Positions 11,428-23,894 are shown, counted from the stretch's first letter. The stretch: 64,000 nt of DNA from Limnanthes douglasii subsp. nivea (GCA_036936605.1 JAUPFV010000004.1:124187706-124251705), one strand, 5' to 3'. The notes: generated from the sequence alone by a model not told the origin. Made by a program: numbers and translations.

Positions 11428-14149
11428 CTAAGTAATATCCGATGAATTGCTATCGGAAGAAAAATTATCCAACCCATCTGATTCACTGGTTTAGTCTTCA
11501 TCTACCAAGAAAACTCCCTTCGGACGATTCCTCTCTATGACACGTTCCCAAATACTCCCTAACTTTAGATAGGGAAAACGATCATGAATCTTTACTATCA
11601 AAGCCGACTGGACATTTGCATCTCTTTCTTCCAAGCTGGAGACTGTATCGACAACGTATTCCTCAAGAAAGATATTTTTGTACTCCTAGGTGGTATCTTT
11701 AAGAGATTAATTCTCAGCAATGAGCCTCTAAATCTCTTTGGCAACATTTTCAAAATATTTCATGGTTTTATTATAAGAGTCAAATAGGCCATCAACAAGA
11801 GTATTTCGCTCAATATCTTTAGTGATAAATTTCTCTCGTTCATTATCAAATTCATTTTTCTTTTTTTTAGTTGAGCTTAAAGCACCATAATTTTCATTAA
11901 GCGCTCAGTGTAAGTTTTTTTCTAAGAGCAAGCTCATCTTCTAATCTTTTCACATTGGACCTTTTCTGGATCGCTTTTTTTTATAACGGTCCTTCTGATT
12001 GGCTTCTCGTTCGAGGAGAGCAACAAGATGTAATAATCTTTTAATCTCATTAGAAACAAAATCGTTTTCATAGACATCAAAGTAGGTAGAGGTAGGAGAA
12101 ATATTTTCCATATTTCACGCACTCCTCGAAAGTCCTTCTTGTTTCCCTTGACTAAAGTATGTTTTCTCTGAGAGAGATTCTCCACCAAAATCTAAATCGA
12201 CAACAATTATCTTTTTTATAGGAGAAAAACTTGGAGCAGTTGTGTTATCATCTACATCTTCATCAACAAGTGACTTCTTGTTTTTTTCTTAGCAGAATAT
12301 CTCTTTGATGGCCCAACAACATTACGTTTCTCAGTAGGTGTTGACTTAGCCACAGCTTCTGGCTCAATATTGACTTCTTGTCTCTCCCCAATTTCAGTGT
12401 CTGAACCAGTATCACCATCGGAATTATCTTCTTCCTCTTCATCATTTTTGGAATCCCGGTGACTGGGAGCTTTAGCCCTTGTGGGGAGATTGACAAGGTT
12501 ATACATGCGCTCTAATCGTTTGAGCACATTATTTTTCGTGGGAGAGACCATAAGTTCTTTCATTGACTTAGATTGGGTCAGATCATACCTTCAAAGGTGA
12601 CTTTTGGCTAACTTTGAAGGAGTAAAATATTTATGGAACTGATGGTTCCAAGTACTACTGGCCCAGTAACTCAACTGAGAAAAGGTTCGACTAGCTGTTT
12701 TGAAAAATTCTTCAAATGGTTTAGCTATTCCTTACATTGCTTCTCACAAAGAAAAAGTTTTAGTGGGATAAATAATTCGAATAAATATGAATAAAACAAT
12801 GATAAAACAAGTACCTCGGTTAGTCCACTTCAAAGTCAGACGATGGGGCAGTTTCTCAGCAACTCTCAAAGCATGTCTGTCGTAATCCGGAGACGAAAAT
12901 CAACCTTTCTTTCCACTTTTTGTCAGCTTCAAGAAGATAGTTCACAATGTTATATTTTTTTGCGAGAGATATGGAAGAAAAGGGAAAATAAGAGTTTTTT
13001 GCCAAAATTGTTAATCCAACTAATTCTTCGATAGAAATCTGAGCTGAAAAATGTGAGAAGCTATTATGCATGCCATGAGGGTGAACCACATGTTGGGACC
13101 GGCTTGGATCAGGCATAATTTTATCAGGTGAAAGTTATCAACTAAAGCAGTATCTAGAGACAATCGAAGATCCCAATTTAGAATTTTTGTGTAAACAATC
13201 AAATCATGATCTTTAGGACAAATGTATTTTCCCTACTTCTGGAAATCGGATTTTGATGGAGTCTGGAATCCTCCATCGGTCCCTGTGCTTACCTCATCAG
13301 ACGGATGGAAATACTTGTACTTTATTTTGTGAAGTACCAGAAGGTGTTTGGCTTCAACCTCACGAAGATTGTTTTTCAAAGATGGTTTCTATATTTGAGG
13401 GAAACTCAACAACACCTTTCTTTTTATTCTTTTTATTTTTCTTCTCAGATGTTTTTTCTTGATGAGCATGAGAATTCTCTACAACTTCAAGAGGAGAAAA
13501 CTCTTGAACCATATTAGAAGGTCCAATGGGAGGGGCTAGTGCAGGGATATCTTGGATGGGTTGAGCCTCAACATGAGTCATACCATCTCATCATTGATTT
13601 TTATATGTTTTATCAATTAAGTTCCTCTCTTATGGAAAAGACTTTAAGGGTGAGCCAACACCTTTATCTGTTTGAACAGATTTTGACGAGTGTTTCTGAT
13701 GAGTGACCTTGGGTGTAGTTTGGGGAGTACCTTGTGGAGTGGCCTGAGGGGTCGGAATAAATGATGTATACTTTATTTTTGTGGACCGTTTAACCGGTGC
13801 TACATATTTCTTCATCTTTGATCGGTATCATTTAGCCTTCTCAGAAATTTTTTGTTTGCCACCCATTGGAAGAAACAAAGAGGTCATGTGGATTTCTTTG
13901 GAAGGGAAAAGGTCACCCTTGTTGAGCTTTGAAAAAGATTGACTGAGGGTCCTGTGGTTACCTGAGGTTCTGAATGTGGCAGAATATTTTTGGATGGGAG
14001 GCTACTGACAATAAAATGTTGCTTGTAGAACTTGTAAAGGCATGTGTTTTTCTTCTACGCCGACAACCTTTCTCTCTTCATTTTTTTCCGCGATATTGAA
14101 CCATTCACAAAGTTTGTATCTCTCAAGCCCTTCAGAGTCTCTAGGCATT
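11428..14149 (-). pseudogene. Element C: antisense accessory gene (coiled-coil, putative gypsy-type transposon protein), broken
   Basis: This is the third and oldest copy of the accessory gene seen in A (16078-18926) and B (23990-26898). The start at 14149 reads MPRDSEGLERYKLCEW, aligning with the N-terminus in A and B. A low-complexity linker follows (13815-13360). The conserved middle domain lies at 13202-12856 (LDTALVDNFHLIKLCLIQ, then WFTLMACIIA). An intron is placed at 12814-12731 (GTACTT to TGTAAG), the same position as in A and B. After it come a PFEEFF block, an RAKAPS block with acidic stretch (12563-12252), a coiled-coil-like part (12188-11934) and the end block DRFPYLKLGSIWERV near 11590. 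The apparent stop at 11491-11493 is followed by an acidic serine tail ending at 11428. Several frameshifts and stops break it. It has no known enzymatic motif. Confidence 0.7.
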
Positions 14150-14774
14150 AAGAGATAAATAGAATGCTTAGTGGGATAATCTACTTCTCTCTCTAAACCA
14201 AAGTTTCACTTTATCTTTCTAAAAATGAAAATGTGTAACTTTGAGGTTGTGAGATGAGTCAAATATTTACAGAGATTGTGTGGGCTTCTAAGGAATTTGA
14301 AGGCCCAAATAAGAAAAAAGGTAATTTGAGAAGATTAAAATTTTTTTGGAAAATATATTCTACTCATGATTTGATGCTCGCGTGTATTGAGAAGAGTAAA
14401 GGTTTTTTGACAGGATTCATCATCCACAATTTCTTTTGGAAAGCATGATAATACGTGTCAGAAAGTTTTTGACACGTCTGATTAAATGGCAGTACAACTC
14501 TAAAAAATTTCTGAAACACAAAGATAGGGACAACTCATCAAGTTTTACTCCAATACGCAACCAAAGATGAGCGATGAGTGACCATGAGGTCATTATTTCC
14601 AATGATAAAGTCATGGGTCTGGAAGAATATCAGAGGAAAGATAATCCCTTGATAAATCAAGGGAAGAAAAATCCGATGACGAATCTGGGAAGAATAATTC
14701 GATGAGGTTCTAGAGGAAGAAAAATATGCTTCCATGAATAAGTCCTTGTTCGAATATCTTCACAAGGACGGGGG
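14150..14774. other. Leader region between the C antisense gene and the C 3' LTR
   Basis: By analogy with A and B this should hold the promoter of the antisense gene (- strand), but no clear TATA box is left. It ends in a purine-rich run AAGGACGGGGG at 14764-14774, a good polypurine tract for + strand element C. Confidence 0.5.
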
Positions 14775-15109
14775 TGCTAGTAATATAGGTAGAAAAATAT
14801 TGTAATAAATGATCTAAATTAGATAAATAAAGGGATTAATTTGATGTAATAAAGTATTGAGTACAAAACTTGACAAGTATATAAATTGAGAGGGTCATAT
14901 GTAATAACTAATGCGTATGTTTATAATTAGCAAATTAGTGAGGTGAAAAGACACACATAAGGATGGGTAAATGTGTAAATTATGAACTTACCCCTTGTTT
15001 TATATAAATGACAGCCCCTTTTGGGGAAATGATCCAATTATTACTTGATTATTCCTTTTATATCTTTCTTTGTCTACTCATTCCATTTCTCTCTCTAGAA
15101 TTACCAACA
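14775..15109 (+). repeat. Probable 3' LTR of element C
   Basis: The stretch follows the polypurine run directly, starts TGCTAGTAATATAGG and ends TTACCAACA. A TTTATATAAATG TATA box near 15000 points along the + strand, the direction of C pol. Compared with A and B, the true start may be at 14781 (TAATATAGG, a mutated TG). No second LTR and no target duplication is seen because the left side of C is missing. Confidence 0.5.
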
Positions 15110-15246
15110 TACGAACATTATCATAACATTATAGGAACATAGACATGACAAAAAACTCCACTAAAAAATCACTAAACTTATCAACTTAAAATATATAAAA
15201 GTTGAAAACTCTAAAAATCTCAACAAAAAATATAGTTTAAAGATAT
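15110..15246. repeat. AT-rich array, left flank of element A
   Basis: AT-rich sequence whose last 45 bp (AAAATATAGTTTAAAGATAT) match the array at 8586-8880. It ends in GATAT (15242-15246), the left target duplication of element A. Confidence 0.55.
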
Positions 15247-15629
15247 TGGTTTGGTTTATTTTGGGCTGAAGGTAGATTGGTAAAATGTTTACAAAGTCTT
15301 TTAATAATTTTAAGGGTGTTTTGTGTTTAGTGTGGAGAGTAGAGAGATAATTAAGTTATCTACTAGCATTGAATTCTGATCACCCTCATTAATGAGAGTG
15401 GTTAGGGTATTTATACCTTAATTACTGAACCATGAGCTTATCGGGTCGGGTCATGAAACCGGGTCAACTTCAAAGACCCATTAGTTTTAAGTTGATTAGC
15501 AAAAAACTTAATAAATATTTAATACATTTGTTATGTTCGGATATCTAGTGGTGTGATATGGTCTGAATTTCCCCTGTTCGGATAAGTGGATTCGCTTAAG
15601 TATGTTGATCGAAATCTCCGAACTCATCA
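15247..15629 (-). repeat. Element A 3' LTR (left)
   Basis: On the + strand it reads TGGTTTGGTTTATTT...GAACTCATCA, 383 bp. It differs from the right LTR at roughly 40 positions by hand count, the most diverged of the three LTR pairs. Confidence 0.9.
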
Positions 15630-15647
15630 GTAACCCCTTTTTAGGTC
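15630..15647 (-). promoter_or_regulatory. Element A polypurine tract
   Basis: On the - strand GACCTAAAAAGGGGTTAC abuts the TGATGAG start of the 3' LTR. The same layout (AAAAAAGGGGCTAC) is found in B, so AAAAAGGGG is the likely primer for plus-strand DNA synthesis. Confidence 0.75.
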
Positions 15648-15984
15648 TTGTAAAAGATCTTTTGGAAGGGCTAAAAATACACCACCAAGCTAGCATCAAT
15701 TTTGTGTGATCTGCTTATGTTGTTCGAATTGAAACAAAAATTCACGAACGACCTCATTCGAATTTTACCAAAACTGATTTCCCATTCCAGAATTCTAAGA
15801 GTTTTTCTTGAATCGTGGGACACATATCAATATCTGGTTTGACCTCCCAACTGTTTTCTCCTAGATTGTCGCACCCACTAGGTCTAGAAAGTTACCTAGG
15901 TTTCAATTTTTCACACGTTGCGCAACCTTTAATCATTGCGATAATTTTGTTCACCTTCTCCTTGGTAACTACTGTTTTCACTGT

Positions 15985-15993
15985 TATATATAT
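15985..15993 (+). promoter_or_regulatory. TATA box of the element A antisense gene
   Basis: TATATATAT, 93 bp before the ATG at 16078, followed by a pyrimidine-rich leader. Element B has TATAAATTA at the matching place. A start of transcription near 16015-16025 would be expected. Confidence 0.55.
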
Positions 15994-16077
15994 CTTTCCA
16001 CTGTTTCATTGTCTTCCATACTTAAATCTTCCTAGAGAGAAAAATCAGTTCACTTTTAAATTATTCTTGAGAGATAT

Positions 16078-18926
16078 ATGTTCACAGCCAGAAACGCCTT
16101 AGTTAAAGGAGGTTGGTTGAACTTATCTGAATTAGAGGGAGTAAAGAAATTAGCGAGAGATAATCGTATTGTTGTTGGTCTCCCCACTTCTCCAAGCGTT
16201 AAAGGTAACCAGCCAAACCAAAACGCCGATCAAGGGTCATCTTCTTCAAGAAACCCTAGAACCAAAAAGCTTATATTCGCAACAGATCTTTCACCTCTTC
16301 TATCTGGTTCTTCAGTTCAGGAATCTCAAAACCCTATTCCCAAAGAAAAATCCGTTTCTAGTGTTAGGAAACCCTCATAGTTTATCGCAGTGTGATCAGA
16401 CACAGAGAAGTCACCAGAAAAAATAACTCATCGCCGGATTACATGACAGGTGAAAACCAAATCCACGCCTACATCTTCAAAACCCTCCTGTTCAGAGGCA
16501 ACAAAGGTTGTTCCACAAACTAAATCCTCCGGACAGCAATCCCTACCAAATATCAGAATTTCAGAAGCGACGTCTGCACAGCCTTCTGAACAACCAGTTG
16601 AACAACCACCAATGAAGGAGCCAGAGCAGCCTGCCTCTACAATAGCTGAACAACCTTCCGCGGTGATGGAAGAGAACATGGAGGAAAGTATTAAGGAAAC
16701 CCCTTTCGAGACCGAGGCGTCCGGTCAAACAGGGGATACAGCCCCAAATCAGAAAGCAAAAACTAAGGTTAGCATGACACATCTGAACGCTCTTCTGGAG
16801 AGTCTAGAGGGCAAGGTAGGTCCTTGTTTCAAACATGTTACTGTCAAGTATTTGCTAGCTTTGCAGAATATCAATTACGTCTACACTCATACAGCTGAGT
16901 TGGGTCAGATCCGAGAGTCTGTAAAAGTGAGAATCCCAATCACTCCGGAGACCCCCATGGATTATAAGCTGAAGGAGATGATGGTCTACACCGAAGTACT
17001 AAATTGGGGACTTCAATTCCCCTTAGACCCAGAGATTGTCAGATACTTTCATTTGATCAAACTATGCCCCAACCAGCTGAGTCCTAACGCCTGGTATACA
17101 CTCTTAGCCTGTATCATGGCGTATAGGCTATCAAAAATCGCACTCCCCTTGGAGCGGTTTGCTGTTGTAGCAAGCCTATGCAAGAATCACCAAATCCTCT
17201 TCTATCATTACAATATGGGGAATGATTTCAAAGTTGTGGATGATCTGTTGGAGTCCGAAAAGCCTTGGAGGACACCGTTCCTCTTTGTTAGTGGGACTTG
17301 GGAGAACGGTAGAAAAATCAAGGCTACTACGAACCCCAGCCTCCTGACCAGTAGATGGAAAAGCACTAGTAAATTCTTCTCTCTTTTCCTGTTCATTTCT
17401 TAAGTTTCAATTTTTCTTATTTTGACTAACTGATGTCTCTCCCCAGTTCTACCGAAGGAGTTCGTGGGTCACTTGGAAGAAGGGCAGAAAAATTGTGCGA
17501 AGCTTAATGCGTGGGTTTCGGAGAACTGGGGGAACGCCTTCTATAATTGCTTCAAGTCGGAAAATTTCGTGAGGTCTCACCTGTGGAACACCACAGGCAA
17601 AAGAGATCTTTTATGGGAAGAGCTAACTACCCTTCCCCCTGCTGACGTGATCCTGAAGAGGACGGAAGCTAAAGATGCCAAGTTGTATTTGCCTTCCAGG
17701 GCCAAAGCCCCAAGCAAAATGAAGAATAAAAAAAAGGAAGGCTACAACAGACTTAACTCAAATAGCTGCAGAGGGGACTGGTTCGGAGAACCAATGTGGC
17801 ATTGATGCCTTGCTAAAGGCAGTGGAGGTTGAGACTCTGAAGGAAGTCGGAGGGTCAAAGAACCCGCCAAGGCTTTCTAAAAAATATATTAAAAAAACGC
17901 AAAGTCAACAGTGACGAGAAAGTTGCCAAGAAAAATAAGGTTACTCTGGGGGCAGAGATAATCCTTCGCTCAACAGAAATTCCACCCTTAGTTCCTGCTG
18001 ACCCTACCCTGCAAGAGGAAATCCCAACAGACCTTCAGTCCGGACAGATTGCTGGTGAAGGAAACGACGAAGTTGACATTTCAGCCTTTCAAGACATCGG
18101 TCTGTATTTTACTGATCTTGATAAAGATGATTTTGCGAGTCCTTACCGTCCCTCCAGATCCTCCAACATGGTAACATAGAATGAGAAGTCATTCTCCATA
18201 TCCGGAGAACAAGATACCTTGAGCCATGCTCTCCCCGGTTACATCCGACGAGTACTTGATCTGGAGAGGGAGGTTAAAAATCAAACCGGTATTATCAACT
18301 CTCTTACCACTGACAAGAAAGCCTTGTCAGACAGTCTTCTGAGTGCTCAGCAGAGCATAGAGGTGCTAAATAAGGAGAAGGAAGACTTGGCAACCAAGTT
18401 GACCGCATCAGAGACAACCAATACCGAGTTCTAACCAAAGTAGTCCAACCTGGAGACTTCTTCCTCAAAAGACCTCACAGCTTTGCAGAAGCAGCTGAAA
18501 ACTAAACATGGTACTATCTGTAATTTATCCAATGAGAAGACCAAGTTGGAGAGCATTGTTTTAGACAAGTTTAAGGAGAATGAGGCCCTAGAACGTCAGC
18601 AAGAACAAGCTATCGCAGCAGGCATAGAGAAATATGCCAACGGGATAGTGGATTATTTAGAGAAAAGAGATGATGAGATCAAATCCGACATGGTGCTACT
18701 GTTCCATGAGATCTTCCCTAAGAGAACCCTTGGTTCTTTATGGAAGTATGTAGAGTATGGTGACATTCCATTCCATACTCTAGCAGATGGTGACAAGCGC
18801 AACTACTCTAGTGGAATAGATTCCACAACTGATGATGAAGAAGGAACATGTGAGAGTTCGAGTGTCGAACTTAAGAGTCCCAAGAAGGATAGTGGTGAAG
18901 AAAATTATGAAGGGAATAAGACCTAA
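16078..18926 (+). pseudogene. Element A: antisense accessory gene with one intron, broken
   Basis: The gene lies between the 3' LTR and pol, opposite to gag-pol. Exon 1 is 16078-17368, the intron 17369-17446 (GTAAATTC..CCCCAG, 78 bp), and exon 2 starts at 17447. The spliced join gives ILPKEF, matching VLPKEF in B. The protein starts MFTARNALVKGGWLNLSELE. A Ser/Pro/Glu-rich linker follows. The conserved domain (16920-17310) holds PETPMDYKLKEMM, YFHLIKLCPNQLSPNAWYTL and LFVSGTWE. After the splice come SRAKAPSKMK, an acidic part, a coiled coil (18240-18650, SLTTDKKALSDSLLSAQQS) and the end block KSDMVLLFHEIFPKRTLGSL. Breaks include a TAG at 16378-16380 and further stops before 16450, a shift near 17805 and a TAA near 18432. 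The domain resembles the 'putative gypsy type transposon' (Transposase_28) family of plants. Its function is unknown; no catalytic site is visible. Confidence 0.8.
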
Positions 18927-19429
18927 GGTTTTATTGTGTAATTTTTGTTTTTGAAAAACTAAAGTTCTTGGATGGCCAAGTCATTTTTTGTACTATTGTT
19001 CGGTTCAAGTCCGACCAGATTTAATTTATCCAAGTCCCATTTTGTTCAATACTTTGTTTTAAATCTTCCATGACTAATTTTTATGTAGCCCGTAGAATTT
19101 CAGAAGTATTGAATTGAGAGTATTTAATATCTTCGATCATATATGTTTAATAGTTATGACCAATCATTAAGCATACCCGATCTACTCAAGAAGACTTGAG
19201 AGCTAGGGTGTTGAATAAGTAATTCATACTTGAATTAAATTGAAGTAAAATCACACCAAACTTTTGAATAAGGTATCATGTATTATTGAAAACAGTCGGA
19301 TACCTCATTAAAACCTCCACACGTCACGAGGGTAGAAATGAGTATGCCCCCTAATATTTATATTGATTATTTAACAAGTAAATATTTACAGAAAAAACGT
19401 TTATTTTAAATATAACCTGAGATGCTCAA
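18927..19429. other. Convergent spacer of element A with a CTTGG/CCAAG hairpin
   Basis: This lies between the 3' ends of the antisense gene and pol. A perfect 5-bp stem CTTGG-atgg-CCAAG is at 18967-18980. B has the longer form CCTTGG-atgg-CCAAGG twice at the same place. Otherwise the spacer is AT-rich; it may hold polyadenylation signals for both genes. Confidence 0.6.
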
Positions 19430-22400
19430 TATTCCATGGATGCTTTAAAGCTCTCTCTGCTTTGTCTTAAAGTTTGGAGCCAATTTACCGAACTGTTTCT
19501 CCTTAGTATGTAAGAATACTTTCCTTAAAACCTTATCTCCTGTTTGAAAATCTCTTATTTTGACCTTGGAAGCATATCTGCTTCTCATTAAACCTTGGTA
19601 GTGTGTTGTTCTCAGATGTGTTTTAACCTTTTTTTCCTCTATTAAGTCCAACTGACTCCTAACTGCTACATCATTAGCCTGTTCAAAATAGTTATGGACC
19701 CTGTATGATAGTAAACTAGCCTCTATGGGAGTGATTGCATCCATCTCATATACCAAGTCAAAATGAGATTCTTATGTGGCAGCCCGAGGAGTAGTTCGGT
19801 AGACCCACAATACTTCTTGTAAATAGCTTCGCCATTTCCCCGCAGCTCCCTCCAAATTCTTCTTTAATCCAGAAAAGATGGTTCTATTTGAAACTTCAAC
19901 TTGGCCATTTTCTTGAGGGTGGAAAGAAGAGGAAAAACAATGTTGAATGCCTCTAGAGGCGCAAAAGGCTTCCATGTCTTTGTTATCAAACTGTGGCCCA
20001 TTGTCTGTAGTAATTTTCTGGAGAACTCGAAACCTACAACATATATTGGATAAGATGAACTTAATAACAACTTTTGATGTGGTTCCAGCCAAAGGAGTTG
20101 CGTCTATCCATTTATAGAAATAGTCAATGGAGACTACGATAGTTCTGCATCCCTCGGATGCCATGGGAAGAGGTCCAACTAAGTCCATCCCCCATCTAGA
20201 AAAAGGTATTGGCTCAGAATTAGACTTCATAGGTACTGTTGGCACATGAATTTCATTTCTATACCTTTGACATGGATCACATTTCTTCACTATTTCTTTA
20301 GCATCCGCCATTATGGTTGGCTGATAGTATCCAGCTAACAAGACTTTTCGGGTCAATGCCCTGTATCCACAATGGGCTGAGCCTTCCCAATCATGTAGTT
20401 CGGATAAGACAACTTGGGATTCCTCAAATCCTAAAAAACGTAGGAGAGCCTTGCTGAAAGATTTTTTATAGATAATTTATCTTATTATAAAAAAACCACG
20501 AGCCTTGTATTTAATCTTTTTTGCCACAACTTTATCCGAAGACAGTGTCCCATCGGAAATGTATTGAAAGAGGGTGTATCTCCAGTCCTTAGGCTGGATC
20601 ACAAGTATACTCATATTTTCTTCATCTTATTTCTTCTGATCTAACTGTATGGATAGACATTCTTGTATGAGAATCCAAGGGTAGGATTCAGAATAAGCTA
20701 TAGTTGATATAGAGTCTGCCAATGTATTCTCCGATTTAGGAATATGCTCATAGCAAATACTTTTGAAATTGGTTGCCACTTCTTTCAAAACGAGTAAGTA
20801 CTTAACCAGATGTTCTTTCTTGGCTTCAGACTGTCCTTGGGCATGATGAATGAGAAATTGAGAGTCACTCATTAACCGGACACTCTTAGCTCCACAGAGG
20901 AGTGCTAACTTAAGACCGGCTATAGCTGCCTCGTCGTATTCAGACTCATTGTTAGAGGCCCTAAATCCAAAGCATATAGCTTGGTACATTTTATCACCAT
21001 ACAGAGAGATTAAGCAAATTCCAGCCCCACAACCCATAGTTCTTGATCCACCATCAGTTCGGACCACCCATTCCTTTTTGAAATTATTTTCTGAATCTTG
21101 TCCTGAAGATCTATCAGCATGAAATTCTACCAAGAAGTCAGCCACTGATTGAGCTTTAATTGACGTTTGAGGGGTGAAGTCAATGTCGTAGTCACCCAAT
21201 TCCATTGACCACTTGGTCATTCTGCTTGATACATATGCTTTTTGAAGAAATGTTTTTAGCGGTAAAGACGTTCGGACAATAATAAAGTGAGCTTGAAAAT
21301 ACGGTCTCATCTTTCTTGCTGCAATTACCAAAGCCAATGCTAAATTTTCCAACCTCAAATATCTTCTTTCAGAATCTAGTAAATTCTTACTGATGTAATA
21401 CACTGGACGAGGGTAATTTTCCACTTCTCTCATTAGGACAGCACTTATAGCACATTCTTATACAACCAGGTATACATAAAGCTTTTCTCCTCGAATGGGT
21501 TTGAAAAGAGTCTTGGGTGAGGACAAATGTTTCTTTATTTTAATAAAGGCTTGGTCACACTGTGGGGGACCAGTTGAAGTCTTTAGCATTTTTCAATATC
21601 TAGAAAAAAGGAGCGCACTTGTCCGATGACATTGAAATAAATCTATTCAAAGCAGCAACCTTCCGGTGAGCCTTTGAACTTCTTTAATATTCCGAGGGGG
21701 ATCCATTTCCAATAAGGCATTGAGCTGATCTGGATCAGGATGGATATCTTTTTCACTTATTATGTAACCCAAAAATTTCCCAGATCGAACCTCAAACACA
21801 CATTTCTCTGGATTTAACTTCAAATTCGTAGTTTCTAAGTTGGCAAACGTTTCTCGAAGGTCAGTTATGTGCAAATCCTCTTCCAAGATTTTAACCATCA
21901 TGTCATCTATGTATACTTCCATGTTTCTGTCGATCTGATTAGCAAATGTTTTGTTCACCAACCTCTGATAAGTAGCCCCAATATTTTTCAATCCGAAGGG
22001 CATCACCTTGTAACAGTGGAGACCTCTATCTGTGATAAAAGTAGTATGATCCTGATCCTTCGGACCTAATTGTATCTGATTATACCTCGAAAAAGAATCC
22101 ATAAAGGATAACAATTTATTTACAGATGTAGAATCCACAAACTGATCTATTCGTGGAACAGGATAGAGATCCTTAGGGAAAGCCCTATTGAGGTTAGTAA
22201 AATCAATACACATACGCCATTTTCCGTTATTTTTATTGACTAACACCGGATTGGCAGTCCATAGAGGATATTGAGACTCTTTAATATGTCCCATCTTAGT
22301 CAATTGATCAACCTTTTGAACTATCACGTCTACTTTTTCTTTGGAAAAAGCTCTTCTTTTTTGTACAACAGGCGCAACATCACTCCAGATAGATAACTTA

Positions 22401-23170
22401 TGTGAAATAACATCTGTTGGTACTCCGAATACATAATTATTGAACCACGCAAATACATGTTGATTGTTCAGCAAAAAAGACAACAATTTCTTCGTTAATT
22501 CTGGTGCCAACTTAGAACCAATCTTGACGTTCTTACCCTCTGCAAGGGAGTGTATTTCAACTTCTTCAATGGGGATTATGACACTGGGAGCATCCCTGGG
22601 GTCATCAATTTTACCTTCCTCAGTAGAACGCTCTAGTAACTGTGAATCTCTATTAATTCGAACTGCCTCCAATGTCTTAGGAGCAAGAGCTGTTGCATAG
22701 CATTCCCTAGTTATCTTCTTACTACTCCGGATAATGCCTACTCGTCCCTGAACCGCATACTTTAAATACTAATAGACTGTAGAGGCCACAATATGCATTA
22801 TGGAAAGCTAAGACCTTCCAAAAATTGCGTTGTACGATGTGGGGCAATCTACCACAACATATAGTACTCTTAATATCTTTTTAAAGGGCCCATTGCCCAA
22901 CAACACTTTTTCTTCAAACTCCCCAATTACATCCACAGAACTCCCCGTGAAGCCCACAATGGTTATGTTCGAACGTTAAATAACAGCCGGATTCCTCATC
23001 TGTTTGTAGGAGCTTAAAAATAGGATGTTTTCTGAACTGCAAGTGTCAATCATAATTCGGCGTATATTATTTCCCCCTATAGAAGCTTATATAACCACCG
23101 CATCCTCGTGAGGCCCAACAATATCCCTCAAGCCATCTTCATCAAAGACTGTAAACGGGAATGGGGACTG
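19430..23170 (-). pseudogene. Element A: protease - reverse transcriptase - RNase H - integrase, broken
   Basis: Domain order on the - strand: protease near 23100-22750, reverse transcriptase at 22672-21647 (FMDSFSRYNQ, then the catalytic YIDD in EVYIDDMMVK), remnant native RNase H and then a second archaeal-type RNase H at 21433-20627 (RTDGGS, NNESEY, LMSDSQ), and integrase at 20400-19445. The integrase keeps its H2C2 finger (ELHDWEGSAH..CDPCQR) and D,D,E residues (GMDLVGP, TDNGPQF, NGQVEVSN). The double RNase H is typical of the Tat lineage. Damage seen: the protease DTG is DTC (23039-23047), there are stops in the protease region, frame breaks lie between reverse transcriptase and RNase H, a TAA at 19772-19774 replaces a CAA (Gln) kept in B, and the integrase C-terminus is truncated. 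It is not functional. Confidence 0.88.
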
Positions 23171-23175
23171 GTATT

Positions 23176-23550
23176 TGGTGAGGATTATTTTCAACTGAGG
23201 GTAATTTTGTCTGAAATTTTGCGGAGTTTCAAAGGTATTTAATGTCTAAGTGGTTTGTAGTGCGAGATTTGAGCTGCCTGGTTGTATTAAATGTTCATTA
23301 CCTCTCATTAATGAAAGTGGTTGGGTATTTATACCCTTAATTATGGGCCACATGGGCTTTCGGGTCATACTTATGAATTCGGGTCGAGTTCAAAAACCCA
23401 TTAGTTATTAAGAAAGTAAGTAATTAGCTTAGTCATAAAGTGATTTAGTTTTTAATACATTAGTCATGTTCGGATGGTTTAGTGGGTGTTTTGTCCAAAT
23501 TGCCCATGTCCAATTTTCATAATGAGTGGTGAGTAAATCCGGAATCATCA
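23176..23550 (-). repeat. Element B 3' LTR (left)
   Basis: On the + strand TGGTGAGGATTATTT...CGGAATCATCA, 375 bp, preceded by GTATT at 23171-23175. Confidence 0.92.
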
Positions 23551-23568
23551 GTAGCCCCTTTTTTAGGT
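23551..23568 (-). promoter_or_regulatory. Element B polypurine tract
   Basis: On the - strand ACCTAAAAAAGGGGCTAC lies directly before the TGATGAT start of the 3' LTR, the same layout as in A. Confidence 0.75.
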
Positions 23569-23885
23569 TATGTTCGAAGGCCTTTGGCAAGACCTAACAA
23601 ACAGTTCATGTGTACATGTATCTATGTCCGGATAGATTTCGAATTTGCGTAACGGCTTTATCCGGACTGGTGAAACTCTCAGAAACTCAAAGGTTTTGCC
23701 ATAGATCGTGGGACACGTGTCCTTCTCTGATTCGCCTCACCGGCCGTTTTTCTCCTAGAACGGCGCTCCCACTCATTTCATAAATTAACCTCTTCAATTA
23801 ATGATGGTGAGTCAGCGCCGTCTTTAATCATTACTCCCATCTTTTCGTATTCTCCTAGGTTTCAAGGCATCTTTTGTCTCTTTAG

Positions 23886-23894
23886 TATAAATTA
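23886..23894 (+). promoter_or_regulatory. TATA box of the element B antisense gene
   Basis: TATAAATTA, 104 bp before the ATG at 23990. The leader between them is rich in T and C and has no upstream ATG. Confidence 0.6.

Noticed and set aside
12843..13517. + strand frames of 63-70 codons
   Set aside because: Shadows of the C accessory gene on the - strand, where similarity to A and B is found.
16428..16782. - strand frames of 73 and 83 codons opposite the A accessory gene
   Set aside because: Cys/Gly- and Trp/Leu-rich translations opposite a Pro/Glu/Ser-rich coding stretch; shadow frames.
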